Shown here: in pieces, positions 39,699-53,091 of the stretch | Position numbering within the stretch: the first letter of the stretch is position 1 | Layout: every line of letters begins with the position of its first letter | DNA from: Fennellomyces sp. T-0311 | Lineage: Eukaryota; Mucoromycota; Mucoromycetes; Mucorales; Lichtheimiaceae | Assembly (NCBI GenBank): GCA_025266875.1 | Contig: JALLLT010000021.1 | Coordinates: 620,001 to 684,000 of the forward strand | Length of the DNA stretch: 64,000 nucleotides | Direction of reading: 5' to 3' | The notes under the pieces: generated by a model | Told to the model about the DNA's origin: nothing | Databases searched by the model: none | The model's input: the letters and a program-made list of their open reading frames with translations, nothing else | Translations under genes and position numbers: made by a program

Positions 39699-39959
39699 CG
39701 TTTTCGTTGAACAGACAGTAATACTTCATTGAATACATCTCTTTGACTCACGCCATTCGCGCGATATCAGAGTGCTCAAGTGACACTTTTATTGTGACCA
39801 GCAACTTACATATTGACGTTGGCTTGACCATCGAAAAGTTAAGAAAATACCTGGAACAGGTGTATCTCAGTCAAAACTCTAATCCCCAGTGTCAGCAGTT
39901 AATATGCCCTCTTCTTCAAATATCAACATTTTGTACGTTTCTGCTTAAGTTTTTTTTCA

Positions 39960-41620
39960 TGGCCTACAATTCGGTACACCATACCAAAAAGTTCAAACAT
40001 TCCCTCAAAAATTCAATCCAATACTGTACGAGGAAAAAGATACTAATAACTACCACACAGTTGTTAATATGGTAATACGTAGGCTGGTTGCCATGGCTAC
40101 TAATAGAAAATATGTACTATGAATCTTTTTGTTGAAGTACATACTTACGATGATATCATAAGCTTTTTCTTATAGTACTTCCCATTTGAATAAATTCTCA
40201 CCTTTGGTGTGTTCAATCTCTATGCTTCTCAAATTGACCGTTTTCACGCCCTGCTTTTTGCTCACTTCCATCCAAAGTCGGCCTACTTTTTTTTCATACC
40301 TCTTCCTAAACTACTCTAGCAGCTCAAATTAAACTATCTCGTACTGCCTATAACCGGAATTATCTATTCCAAAAAAAAAGCAAAACACGTTGCCACCTGG
40401 ATCAATTTTTTGGTATCTTTGCAAAAGGTGAATCAGATATATCTACGTAAACGTTATCTCCACCATAAGTTTGGCAAGCTGCTACTACCACTAAATCCAC
40501 TGTTAAATTCTCTATAGAAAATACTAATACATCAAGAAAATCCAATCACTGGATCTGTGTCTATCCAACGAAAAAGGCTTTCAAGATGGTTTTCCAAGGC
40601 ATGGCCGTTGGTTTTTCGACTTTTCGAAATCTCTCGATTTCATTTCTTTTTCATTTCATGTGTTCTTCTTGCTCTTATATTTCAATTCGTTTTCTTTTCG
40701 TCTCCAACTTCTTCAATTTCAAGTGTCTTTGGCCGATTTTCCTTTAGTATTAGCTGGCTTGCTTTTTTTCGTAACTCAGTCCCAAATAAAGCTAGGGACA
40801 TAAATGCAATGAACCTATAGAGCGCGCAATTTTGGAGCATATAAGACAAACGTTAAACCAGGTTAATGTATCTCAGAGATACTTTGTAAACCACGCTTAA
40901 AGGCCAAAAATTGCCACTGAATGTGCTTTAAATTTTTCTGAAGAATATACCCATCCTTGGGGAAATCCAATAGCTATTAGTTCAAACATTTTTTATTTCT
41001 AGTCGTAATTAGCATATATCCCTGGAGGGCATGGTTTCTGGCTAGTTGCGGTACGTAGTTTAAGATATCAAGAAGAAAGCCAATAGCTATTAAGTGCATG
41101 AATGTGTTCAGAATCTGTAACGTGTCCCACTACTGGTTGGAAACGAGGCACATCAAAAAACCAATGTTTTTGATTTGTACCGACCCTACACAACTCTTTA
41201 GAGGCCAACTTGTGAATTCCTTTTCTCATCTTGGATGGATCCTTGAATTACTGTAATCGACTTGGAAAGTACACCAATGTTCGCTTTTCCGCCTTAATCA
41301 CCCCAGTTGTATCTAAGGATCTTCCGATTTGACTTCATACGACCTTTTTTGTTCTCTCGCCTCTATTACTTTCTCTAATTTCCCAACCGTTTGAGGCGCT
41401 AAATAAGCCAGAAAGCGTGATCAGATCCATTTTTACGTACTTCTCAAGATATCTTTTTCAGTTAGTCGAAGGTTTGACTAGTGGATAAAACGATTACGAA
41501 TGTGAACTTTTCCCTCAGCAAAATGTATTATTAAATTAAGCAAATCCAATCGTTAGATGGATCAGAAAAGTCAAACAGGTATTGACTAGAAACACTTTTG
41601 CTGACTCAACCAGTGATCAG
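39960..41620. repeat. Degenerate dispersed repeat, copy 2
   Basis: Same orientation and block order as 11390-12970. A shared block TTGCCATGG is at 40090, then TTTTCACGCCCTGCTTTTTG near 40240. Later blocks are GGTTTTTCGACTTTT near 40610 and a stretch ending in CCGCCTTAATCACCCCAG near 41290. A plus-strand frame at 40557-40820 is not conserved in copy 1, so it is not taken as a gene. Confidence 0.6.
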
Positions 41621-42016
41621 CTTCACTTAATGTAGTAAAAGTATACGGAATAATGTACCACACCTGGATATTTCGTAGCACCCAACAAGCCTAGCCACAG
41701 CTAATGCCAAGAACTGCGCCACATACGGTTTGCCCCGCAAACTCATAAATACTGGAACCAGTCGATGCAAGATTCGATAGAACCAGAAGCCAGTATGACA
41801 ACAAAGGTACAAGAATTATTCCTCCAATTTCCTTTACGTTGGCAGCTTTGCATAAAGCATTTTACGATTAATAAAGTTCCCCATTCTTTCTTCGAACTTT
41901 CCATTTGTATTATAAAAGTACTTAAAATGGATGATTGAAGGTTGCACGACAGGTGGAACGGATAGACCGTGTTACTGCCGTGTTTAGATAAACAACGCTT
42001 TCCTTTCCATCTGGTC

Positions 42017-42739
42017 ATGACATCCTACGGTTCATTGCCTGCAGACGATCCATCAACTCCATTGCTCGAAGAGCAGCGCGTTCTTCCCGAGGAGAAACAT
42101 GACGACAGAGCTGAATGGCGCGTGCAGCTCGGCGAAATCCTCGAAAACGAAAAGCTCCACTTGACTATTGTCGGATTGACCATTTTGGACGCTACATGTG
42201 TCCTGGCCCAAATCTTTTACACATTTTTCCATGAATGTCAGATCGGACCAAGTCCTAATCACTGGGTGAAGTTCCTTATCGAGGCAGCTGATGTCGTTAG
42301 TCAAGTCGTGACATGCGTCTTCTTGCTCGAGTTGACGCTCGCGTTTGTTGCTTTCGGTCCGAAATACTATTTGCCCGGTTGGCCTCACTGGAAGTTCCAT
42401 GTTCTTGATCTTGTTGGTAAGATTTTCGGTTAGTTGTCAGACGATTTTTAATACGTTGCTATAGTGGTTATTGCTACGTTCGTTTTCGATATCGTGTTGC
42501 ACGGCAAGGAGCGTGAAGTGGCGGAGCTTTTGATCTTGTTCCGTTTGTGGCGCGTTGTAAGGATCGTCGAGGCGGCTGTGCTGAGTATGTCATACGCCAA
42601 TGAGGAGTCGCAAGAAACTCTCAGTGACGAGCTGCAAGAGATCAAGATTGCATACGCCAACATCGAAAAGGAGTTGGAAGCAGAACGCGAACGACGCGTT
42701 GAGTTACAAAAACAACTGGATGAACTACGATCCCAGTAA
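42017..42739 (+). CDS. Voltage-gated proton channel, Hv1 type
   Basis: Two exons (42017-42416, 42465-42739) give 224 residues made of a voltage-sensor domain and no pore. S1 carries the selectivity aspartate (LTILDATCVLAQIFYTF). S2 has FLLELTLAFVAFG with its glutamate. S3 (FHVLDLVVVIATFVFDIVLH) has two aspartates. S4 is ILFRLWRVVRIVEAAVL with arginines every third position, the RxWRxxRxx pattern of Hv1. The C-terminus is a long heptad coiled coil (IAYANIEKELEAERERRVELQKQL in part), which makes dimers in animals. The channel lets protons leave the cell on depolarisation, for pH control. The ATG at 42017 starts a normal cytosolic N-terminus. The next gene starts 115 bp on. Confidence 0.9.
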
Positions 42740-42854
42740 TAACGTATTGTATCCTCTTTATACCATGTGTGAAAATAAATTAAGATACCTTGTGAAATGT
42801 CGTCAGAAGATCTCTTATGCACATTCTTACATGACATGCATAACAGCAAATAAA

Positions 42855-44681
42855 ATGCGTCGACTGTACTTGAAAAAGAACCGACTCCTTTCTTTCATGA
42901 ACTTGTTGACTCGAGGAAAAATTACAAGCAATACGGTAACGTTAAACGCGCGCGAACATGTGTTGCTTCGAAAAATCAATCGCGTGATAGTGCCGTTTCT
43001 TGTTCTAGCCATGTTCTTCAATGTAAGAAAAAAATGAAACCTTAAATCCACAGAAGTAGTAATACCATGTAATCTTTATGAAATGACATAGCAAATCGAC
43101 AAGATGACCTTGAATCTTGCTGCGATGCTTGGGATATATCAAGATACAAATATTACCCGTGATGAGTTTGGACTAGTCGGTTCCCTGTTCTTTGCAGGCC
43201 AGTTAATTTTTACGGTGAGTACATAAGCATATAGTGTTGTTGCCCAAGTAAGCCTTACATGTTGCTAGCCAGTAGTTATTTATTGCTTGCAAAGATTTCC
43301 GATATCAAAAACTTATGGAGCAGCATCACTTTTCTGGGGCGCCACCTTGATTGGTACATCATTTGCATCCAATTTTCTGCAGCTGGCTGTCTGTCGGACA
43401 CTTTTAGGGGCATTTGAAGCTTTCACAATCCCACTCTGCTCACTCGCAATTAAGACATACTATCGGCGGTCGGAACAAGGCAAATATCTTGCGATCATGT
43501 ATATAGGACTGTGTATAGGATTAACTTGCGGGTCTTTGCTTACTTTTGGGATCGCGCATGTAAAAGGTATGCATACTAATGCATAAATACTTTCTCCGAG
43601 AAGCAAGTATGCAAAGCTAATTTGTGACCACTAGACATCAGTTTTATAAATGGGCACGGAAACTGGACATGGTTTGTCTTTTTTTTTAAAAAAAAATTAT
43701 ACGTACGAGCTCTATTCCTCTGACGATGTTAATATCAGCTTCTTTGTCTACATATTTGGGTTAGGTGTATGCTTTTGTATGGCTCAGCTACAGTAATTTT
43801 CAGCGCTTACGTATTCATATTTCTTCCTGATACACCATACAGCAAGCTATTTTCCCTGACAAGCGACGAAAAAAGCATCGTGGCTGATAGACTGGCTGAC
43901 AACAATGTATCATATAATGCGGGTATTCAATGGGATCATATTTGGGAGGCCTTGAAAGAGCCCCGTTACTATGCCTTGGTCGCTATATCATTCCTTTGTA
44001 ACATACCTAACGGGTGTATTAACGTATTTAGCTCTCAACTTATCAGAGACCTTGGATTTTCAGTAAGTACAAAGCCATGCTATTAAATTTCGGTTGACCT
44101 CATTGTATAATGAATTTCAGAAACTGAATTCTGTTCTATTGAATATTCCACGGAGCGTTTACGAAACTATCTCCTACTTTATATATATGTGCGCCACTTC
44201 AAAGATACACTGGTGTCACAATCACACAGCGTATACCACTGGGCTTCTCACTATCATACCAACCATAGGTGTGCTTTTATTGCGTGCAATCCCAGTATAC
44301 AAGGCTCCAATCGTCCGACTCCTTGGCTTGTGTATTACACCGACAACGTATACTACCCTTGGTATCCAAATTCTCATATCGAGCAATGTATCCGGGAAGA
44401 CCAAAATGGTTTTTTACACCGTCACTATTACGGCTTTCAATGTCTTGGGACACTTTGCTGGGCCGTTGATAATGTTTGAACGAGAGTCACCAAGTTACCC
44501 GACCGCTCTGACTATATATATATTGGCAGATGTCGTATCTATCATCTTGTTGTTCTACGTAGGCTGGTCTCTTATACGTCAAAACCATCATCGCCAACCG
44601 AACATTGATTTCAACAACAATATACAATGTAGCGAAGATTTAACTGATACCCAGCAACAAAATTTCGTATATCGACCGTAA
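42855..44681 (+). CDS. MFS transporter, anion:cation symporter (DAL5/TNA1-like) type
   Basis: Exons 42855-43022, 43092-43214, 43269-43566, 43635-43671, 43765-44062 and 44121-44681 give 494 residues. Features of the DAL5/TNA1 group: LLRKINRVIVPFLVL, then NQIDKMTLNLAA in helix 1, GLVGSLFFAGQLIF, LQRFPISK, RTLLGAFEAFTIP and FLPDTPYSK before the central loop. Twelve membrane spans are plausible. Such carriers import allantoate, nicotinate, biotin or similar organic anions; the substrate is unknown. The start is the ATG at 42855, but the frame is open upstream, so the N-terminus is uncertain. A weak point is the run through the short exon 43635-43671 (HGNWTW). Its stop is 32 bp from that of the convergent TFIIIC gene. 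Confidence 0.82.
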
Positions 44682-44713
44682 TTAGCAAAAGAAAAACTAC
44701 ACTTTTATTGAAT

Positions 44714-47700
44714 TTATGAATGAGATGCTTGTGGTTTCGGTGGTACTAGCTTTTGGTAATATCCAGGCTTAGCAAAGTAACTAGTTTGTGCAGTGCGATT
44801 GATCGTATCTGGATCAACTTTGGTGTAATTGCGCGATTTTGAGAACAAGGTTCGTTTCACGGAACCGGTGGACACCACGGTGATTTTGCGAATAGCTTTT
44901 CGAGAAATAAGAATATCTAAAAGATCCTTGATTTCTGCGTAGGAAAGCAAGGAATCAAACAGTCGTCGCAGTTCTCGCTCGGTGATACCTGGACGCTCCA
45001 TGACACGCTCGAATATAACATGAAGACATTCCTCCAGAATCATTTCAGTCACATCACCATTCACAGTAATCCATAAGCGAGGATCAATCACTTGAGCGCG
45101 CTTGCCAGCCAGTGATCGGGCGAGTTCGGTGAGTTCGGAAGAGGAAGGTATGAGGGTGTTGAGTCCTTGTGTACAGATAACCCAGCTTCCGAGGTGAGCA
45201 GTTGTCACATAACGTAAAGAGTCAAAACCGACAAGATGGATAAATGGTGGCTGTGTGCTTCGCAGCATATTGATACAGCCAATGATCTCCTGGTCCTTAG
45301 TATCGGGTAGCGTCTCAAGAATCCTGTCCTATAAATCACCAGAATAAGTGAGTCGTACTATATGAACTAAAAGAAGGAAAATACCTTAATATCAACCAAT
45401 GTAGCACCTATTTCCTTGACCTCTTGAAGAAGAACCATGATGGCTTTGAGCAAAGGTCGAAGGCTAGGCGTTTGGCTGTTATAGTACCCGGACCACTCGA
45501 TCTCCATTTGTTCAGGAGTAAGTACCGATACTTTGGAGGACTTTGGGGATACGTCGAGGGGTACATTTTGATCTCGAATGCCACACGGTTCTGGCTTTCT
45601 ATTAGCAGTTTTGAGCTCCAAATCAAAGTCCATAATCGTCAAATCTAAAGGTGATGTATCCATGTTAGAGCTATTAACGTATGTACCCATGACTAGTACC
45701 TGTCTTTCGGTGCCTATGAATCGGTATTTGATGCTTGCGACGCACACTATCTTCATCATGGACTGCCAACTCCAGCTATAAGTCATAAAAATAATTAGTG
45801 CATCGGTACGGAATCTGGCAAGTTTTTACTATACCTTGTCCTGCGATACCATATCAAGAATGCATCCCATCATACCGCTGTTCACGAGGATTGGCATGAA
45901 CATTGTTTTATCATGGATACTGAGGAATTCATTATAGTCTTTCGCTTGCAAGAAGAAATTCTGGGGCAGTTCACCGGCCATCTTGCTCAAGAATCTAAAC
46001 GATGTTGTTTTAGGAGTAGCCCTTAATGACACACAAATTTACCATACTTCCTAGAAATACTGAGCAAAGTGCCAGGAAGTCGCCTGTCCATCTCTCTTTC
46101 AACTTTAGCCTTGACTACCATACCATTCTTGCGCATTATGCTGATTGCTAGGTTAACTGCGCTCGGTGGCTGCTTGTTAATCACAGCATACGCAAAGAAT
46201 GGGTCATAAACTTCAATTGGTGTAAGCAAAGTCATCTATTAAGAAATATGGCATTAAATGTGCTGAAAGTTTTGACAATTTGTTACACAGACCTTGAAAA
46301 AGACTTGAAGAAGCTCGACTGATATGGCTTGTTGGTTGACTTCATTAACAGTTTCCGGAACCAAAGTATCAAGCTTTGTAGTCTCGGAGGACTGTAGCAC
46401 CAAAAAGCTGCTAACTAATGCAGTATTCTTTGATTTAAGCGATGAGGTGTTGTGGTAGCGGTCTTCAAATGACACTTTCTTGGTTGCTGCTAGTGATTGC
46501 TGAACAGTATATCCTGCATGAAGTTCCATGACCGTTGATGGTAGGTCACACCTCGATGCCTCAATATTACTAAGAATTGAGTTGGTTACTGGCATGCAGG
46601 TATCGAGGCACTTTGTGTATATACCTTTCCGCTCTTTGAAGTTGCTGAATGAAGAAAGTCAGTCGTGCCAGGAGATCATAATTTGAAGGATCTTTTCCCT
46701 CGTCCATAAATGCGCCTTCCTCCAATCCTTGCTCGTGTAGATGCGGCCATAATGCACTCAAACGGTGGACATATTCAGCGATGGCAGGGATCAACTGTAA
46801 TTTAGACACACGATTCCTGCATGCAGCTATGTTACGGCCGGGGAATAATTGCGTCGCTGGATTCCACAAGAAGCGCATATTGTTGGTATACGCATGGTGC
46901 TTCATAATCACAAAGCAGTAGATTAAGAGCTCGTCCTCGTTCGCTTTCCAATTCTTTCGGAAAGGACGGCGTAGACGAAAGCTTTCCACTTGAGTGCTAT
47001 CTGCAAATATACATTAGATCATGTTGATGAATCGGAAAAACTAACTTACTCTCGATGACCGGGATTTCATCTTCATCGTCCAGAAACGGTTTTGAGATTG
47101 CTGGCTCCGCATTATCTGTGTCTTCGGTGTTTTGATTCGCCTTGAGTAGCCGTAACCTTGTACTTCCTCTGGTTGTCCTTTGGAAAACGCGCGTTGTTGT
47201 CATGTTGATTGAGTTACGCTCGACAGCTGTTCGTCTTCGTGGTGCCCGTCTCTTTCTCACCGTGCCTTCCAATTGCCCAACCAGTGCACTATCAGATGCA
47301 AGTCGCTTACGCTCGAAACCACGCTCCAACTTCCCGAAATAAGTGTTGACTAGAAGATCAGACACACCAAGCTCTTCTGCAATCTCCTTGCACAGACGTA
47401 TATTGCCGTACGGGGTTGTCATTGCCGACTTGTCAACGTAGACGTTCAGTTTATCGCGTAGTTCACGAGTAATAATGTGGTTGGTTGTCCAATTCTTAAT
47501 TGTCGATAATGCTCGCACCAGACCTTGGCGTTCCGGTGGTAGGTGTGCTATATGGGCCTGTGTAACAGGAGACTCAGGATTGGTACAGACGTACTGCAGT
47601 TGACTCCAGTAAATCATGAGATCGCTCGCCGCTGTGAAGACATAATTTGATAAGACGTCGTGATTCTCGGTTCGATAGTCCACTAACGGGGCCTCTGTTT

Positions 47701-50700
47701 GTACTTCATAGTAGTCTGCCAATGTGGATGGTGCATCGTCTTCTGTCGTTGGCCGTAAATTTGAAAAAACGGCCTTGATCAACCCGAGGCCTTCCAACAT
47801 GTCGAAATACGTTCGCAAGTGCCAGCGGAACTTCTTAGTGGATAAAAATAAAGCTTGCCTTATGGATACAGGGAGCTCCCATATGCGTTTTTCCAAGCTT
47901 TCTGGATTTTTAGTATATTCCAGAAGCTCTTTTGTTGGGTCGGTGATGCAAATAATCTGACAGAACGCACTCAATGTCATCCATGATAGAATAGTGGTTG
48001 TCCTGACTATTTTCTTCTCTCGATCAACACCTTCAATGTTTTGGCTAAGCAACCCAAATATATACTGATGTAGTAGCTTGACGCGGATCATTCGGGCGTT
48101 GACGAATCCAAACTGGGTACCAATCACAAGCCAGTTTCCAGGATTGGGTTTTGTGTCTTGGATAATCCGTTGTTCAAGTACAGCCGCCTTCATTATGTTT
48201 GCTTTGAGTTCCTTGAGATCCTCCTGTATACGCAAAGCACCCGTTCCTTGTTTGTCTTCGAGAGCGCTGTACTCTTCCTCCATGCGCTCCAGCCGTTCTT
48301 CGAGACGCTCTACTGCGGTATCAAGCTTGGCGAACTTGGCCAGCTTTTGAATACGGGCAGGGCGCAAAGATTGCTTGTCCTTCGTGTATGCAAGATGTTG
48401 CTGTACCTCGGGGCTGCTTGCATCCAGATCCTTTCGTACAAGGATCGATTTGGTAGTCTTGCTTCCACTCAAATTGGTGAAGGTAGTGTCGATAATTTGT
48501 GCTTGACCAAGTTCTTCCAACTCCTTTGCTGTCCTCCAAAGGGTTTTTAGGCACAGGCCTGCGCGCACGGCTTCTTGGGGATACATTTCCTTCATTTTGG
48601 CGATGTATTCTCCCTTAAGCTCGTAGGTGCGTTCGTAAATGGGTTTATCTTCAAGCATTGCAAGTAGAATCTTTTGGCGTTGCTCCTGGTACGCATTTTG
48701 ACCTCTACGCACATGTCGAGCAGAGACAATTCCGGATTTAGAACGAACAATATTTTCACCAATGACATTGTCAAGGCGCTTGCGGTGGATGCGCTTTTTC
48801 TCGTCAACCTTTGCTGGGGCCGTCTTTTGATTATCTGCGCTCGATGAAGCTTCGGCCGGTTCTTGACTCGCCATATCTGCATCTTGTTGAGTTGGCACTT
48901 GATCTTCTTGCGTGGATCTGGTAGCTGTCGTTTGATTTGTCTGCACGCACTCAGGTGAAGATGGCCCAGGGCTATTGCGTGATGACGAGAAATAGTCAAA
49001 AAGATTGCCTCGTCGACGTGATGCTGTGGCCGCTTGAGGAGATGGTGTTGTTGTCGGTTGCTTGTTTGGTGCCTGGCACTCAGAAACTGGCGATACCGGC
49101 AGTTTAGATGTTTGTTCAACTGTCTGCGTTTCAGGTCCTTCTGGTGATTGATTTTCAACAACGTTTACATTATTTTGCTGTTCTGAGGATGCTGATGTTG
49201 CATTCAAAGGTTGTTTCGGTGGGCGCCCACGCTTCTTTTTTACTGCTGGCTCAGCGGGTGCCGACTGCTTGGTTCGGGGAGTGCGTGTCTTCCTCACTGG
49301 TGCCTCATCAATTGTCTGCTCTTCAGATGGATTCGATGGTTTAGACGAAGTAGGCGATTCCGTTTGAGCAGATGACTGAGATGAAGCCGACGTTATATCC
49401 ACAGGCTGCTTCCGTGGATGGCCACGCTTTTTTTTGGCTGGCGGCTCGGCGGTTTCCTCAGCGGTTACCTGGGTGGCTACTGATGCACGACGCGTGCGTT
49501 TCCTAGTTACCGGCTCGGTAGATATCGACTCGCTTTGATCAGTCTCTTCATTTGCGGTTCTCCTTGTAGCCCTCGCTTTCCGTTGGAAAATTGACGCTAG
49601 ATTACCGGACTGATTACTCGAGGTATCTGCATAGGACGCGTCCCCACTCTCATGTTCAACATTTTCTCGTGCCGCCCGCAGTTTGGATTGTGTTGTTGGT
49701 GCTTTGTCTGTATTTCCAGGATTAGATCCTCGCGCAGGAGGTACACCTTCCTCCCGCGCTTTAAAACCGACTTCTTTGAGCTTGCTGGTGGGAAATTCGA
49801 ACAACGGAGGTCCAGTTACTTCAATGTCAACATCGTCCTTCAGCTTCCGATATGCTTGGTAACTGTAATACCGATAACGTCTGATGCGTCCTTCAAATTC
49901 AAAATCGCGGGAGCACATATACTTCAACGATTCAGGCGATTGTTTTATGGTTGACATGATCTCGAGGATTCTGTGCATCGCCTTGTTCTCGCCAAAACTC
50001 AGTAAGAACATAATTTGCTGTAGTGAACAACAATTAGCAAAAGCATACCTGCATATAACTTGTTTGAATTACCTTTTGCGTGACACCTTTGACACCTGCC
50101 GCGGCAAGAACATCCACTATTTGGCTCTCGACCGTCGTGTCATAGTATTGTCCAGCAGGTTGTTGTTGATGGCCACTGCCTAGTTTCAGGCGAAGACCTG
50201 CACCACCCTTAAACCGCATTTCGTCACTCATGTCAATATAATACGTTGACACGGTAGTTTTGACAGAAGCTCTAAGGCTATTGGCAGCTGGTGGTACATA
50301 CTCATTAATACCATTGATTCGCTTTATAGATACTCGGTACAAACCTTCCTCCGGATTAACAAGCTGGATACAACGCGAAGTTCTTGTTTTTGTGCCTCCT
50401 GCTCCTAACACTTTGCGGAAATGATTCCTGCTGCATAAATCGTCGATGGCTCGGTGGTACCACTTTTTCACCTGCTTATCTCTTGCATTAAAGCCCTATT
50501 ACAGAGGTCAGGATTAGAACATTAACGCCTACTTATAAGTGCTTACCAGCGCATTTAAAATATCATCAGTGTACATGACATTATCCTTTGCGTCAATAAG
50601 CAAGGCAGTCATACGGTTCCGTAGTCGTTTGGGACTGAATGCTATTCCCATTGCATTGACATTGTATGCATTATACTCTTGCATCCCACCGTCCGTAGCA

Positions 50701-51984
50701 GCCTGTTTGCTGTATCGGATGTGTATGCAGATGTTTGTTCGGAAACCTTGGTGGGATACTGGCTTACGAACACTGTAGACAATGAGTTAGTGGATTACTT
50801 GATACATACAAGATAAATATACTTGCATGGTGCCTTTCTGCTCCAAAGCTTTGACATAGTGTCCCGCAGAGCGAGGATCCAAATCGAGCAGTTTCGTCAA
50901 AGCTGCCTGGGTGATGCCATGAGGACCAGTCTGCAAAATTGTTTCCAAGACGATTTGAAGGTTGGGAGAAAGTGAGCGACCGGTAGGCTGTACATACACT
51001 AGTTAATATCGTGTCGAGCAAAATCTCATTGTGAGCGTACCGGTGTGCCAATATAGAGTTGTTCAGTTTGCAGCTCTTCTTCTGCCACTACCCGAAGGCG
51101 TGCACCATAAGTTGCCTGGACTTGATCATAACTAAACTCGGCAATGTTTTTGATACGGCGATAGTTGATCTTGATGTTCGACTGCAGTAACTATCGCGCG
51201 AATGGTAAGCCGAATGCCCCTTCAAAAAAACTCCACACGATCGCTTACATCTTCAGCATTAGCCATCTTTTTAGCCGGTTGAGGGGCATCTTTTTCAATC
51301 TCTTCGTCGTCGTCTTGTTCTTCCTCTTTCTCGTCTTCTTCGGATTCAGTCGCATCGCATTCTTCGTCGTCGGTACTTTCTTCAAGATCGCTGGGCGGTT
51401 CGTATCCTTCGCTGCTATACTCATCGTCATCCTCATAGGATATCTTTTTTGTTTTTTTCTTTGTCTTTTTTGCTGCCTTTCGCACAGGTTTTTTCGCTGG
51501 TGTCTTTGCCTTCTTTGTTGGGCCTTTGCCTTTGGCTTTTGCTGGAGCCTTACGTTTCACTGACTGAGGTTCACTTTCTTCAATGACAGCAGTTTCGGCG
51601 GGTTCTGTGGCTGGTCCCGGTGGAGCTGTAGAGACAGAAGGCTGTGATTCTGTTGTTGTTTCTGCAGGTGGTTGAGCTTCAGAAGATTCTTCTATGATCG
51701 CGTCCAAGTCTTCGTAAAACTCCAAACGCTTATCCTTGAGCACGATCGGCCAAAAGCAGCGTTTATATGCGTCGTCAATCAACGGTGGTTTGTTCGCATA
51801 CTTTTCGTTGATAGAACTGGCAATGGTGGAAACAGTCTTGCCAACGATCTCCCAGAGCTCGGTTGGTGTGATTCCTGCGCGATCTAGTTTAGACTCTGTG
51901 GCAAGCAATGGATTTATGACACTAACCTTTGCGGCCATGAATGGCTGTTTCGGTCCGCACAGTGTCAGCAATGGTGTCAAACAT
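44714..51984 (-). CDS. TFC3: TFIIIC B-block-binding subunit (Tfc3/GTF3C1)
   Basis: Thirteen exons: 51984-51927, 51895-51249, 51190-51041, 50987-50823, 50762-50547, 50495-50073, 50017-47050, 47000-46625, 46569-46293, 46235-46048, 45994-45835, 45762-45385 and 45328-44714. All phases agree, giving 2206 residues, close to human GTF3C1. The subunit recognises the B box of tRNA genes for RNA polymerase III. Visible: a winged-helix B-block domain (LQTGPHGITQAALTKLL), extended winged-helix regions (GVTQKQIMFLLSFGENKAMH), two AT-hook-like repeats (KKKRGHPRKQP and KKKRGRPPKQP), and acidic and basic low-complexity stretches. The C-terminal domain has FIHLVGFDSLRYV and GKRAQVIDPRLWITVNGDV. The end RNYTKVDPDTINRTAQTSYF is typical. 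Donor choice at exon 10 rests on frame only. Confidence 0.9.
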
Positions 51985-52353
51985 TGTTATGTGTGCATAG
52001 AAATGGTCAAAATCGTCAAAAGAATGATAGGAGGAACGCGAGCAGGAACCAAAGCCGCCCACAATTTATCTTCGGACACTCTATATATGGCAATACATTT
52101 GTTTTTATGATTCTTCACGTTCAATGTACTTTATTGTATAAAAACACGAGGATGCTAGCTATGTTGTCTACATTTCTACCTCGACAAGCCCTCCACTCCC
52201 TCTCCCAGCCACCCTTCAACCAACAAAACACCAACAAAACCAAAATTTAGGGTGGAATGCCTGCTGCCGACAATTCCTGGACAGTGTGTATCTTTATTAA
52301 TCCGCAAGCAAGCACGGGATTGCTCGACTTGCTGAGCCTGGCAGGAGAGCATC

Positions 52354-52976
52354 TTACGCTTCCTCAAGCACATTACGCTCGGAAACGTAGATACCGTCCA
52401 AGAACTTTCTGATATCCTTATTCTTGACTCTGCAAGTTTGCTGGATATCAGCAGCTATAAATCACCCGTTAGCGCTTCTTTTTCGAACGCATGTACACTT
52501 CAGCACTTACCTGACTGTGAAACCGCTTCAAGGTCATTACCAGTAATGATTAACTCGTCCTTTTGAGCCTTGGAAGCTTCGCAGTGAACACCCTCGCGCA
52601 TCTTGACGTGGAACACGACCTTTTGACCCAAGAAGTTGCGAATCTCAACAGCGTCGCCGTTACCGTTGATAATAACGTTGATAGGAAAATGGGCATATAC
52701 GTAGCGCAGCTTGTATTGGAAGCCCTTCGTAACACCAGTGATCATATTGTTGACCAGGGAGCGGACGGTGCGGATGGAAGCAACGTGCTTGCGAGCGCCA
52801 TGGTAGACAACGAAGCGAAGCTTGTTCTTGCCCTCGAACTTGATTTCAATGTTCAAGTGGCTGAGGTTCTTGGTAAGTTTGCCGCGTGGTCCCTCGACAT
52901 CAACAATGCGCGATTTGACATTGACCTTGACACCTTCGGGGATGGTGAGTTCGTCGTTCTTAACAATATCTTTCAT
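52354..52976 (-). CDS. RPL9: 60S ribosomal protein L9 (uL6)
   Basis: Two exons (52976-52511, 52454-52354) give 188 residues. [76 protein letters not shown] and [20 protein letters not shown] are family blocks. The protein sits at the base of the P stalk near the sarcin-ricin loop of the 60S particle. Codon use is strongly biased like RPS5. The sequence before the ATG at 52976 (GATC preceded by ACCGTAG on this strand) may be a 3' splice site in the leader. Confidence 0.97.
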
Positions 52977-53070
52977 GATCTACGGTGGGCAATGAGTACG
53001 GATAGCAATCTCATAGACCTATTCAACTTACGATTTATGATGGATGAATATACAGTGGATGCAGATTAAG

Positions 53071-53091
53071 TGGATGGATGGATGGATGGAT
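53071..53091. repeat. TGGA tetranucleotide repeat
   Basis: Five tandem TGGA units in the RPL9 promoter region. Confidence 0.8.

Noticed and set aside
40557..40820. Hydrophobic, Phe-rich plus-strand frame
   Set aside because: Lies in repeat copy 2, and the matching part of copy 1 has stops in this frame.
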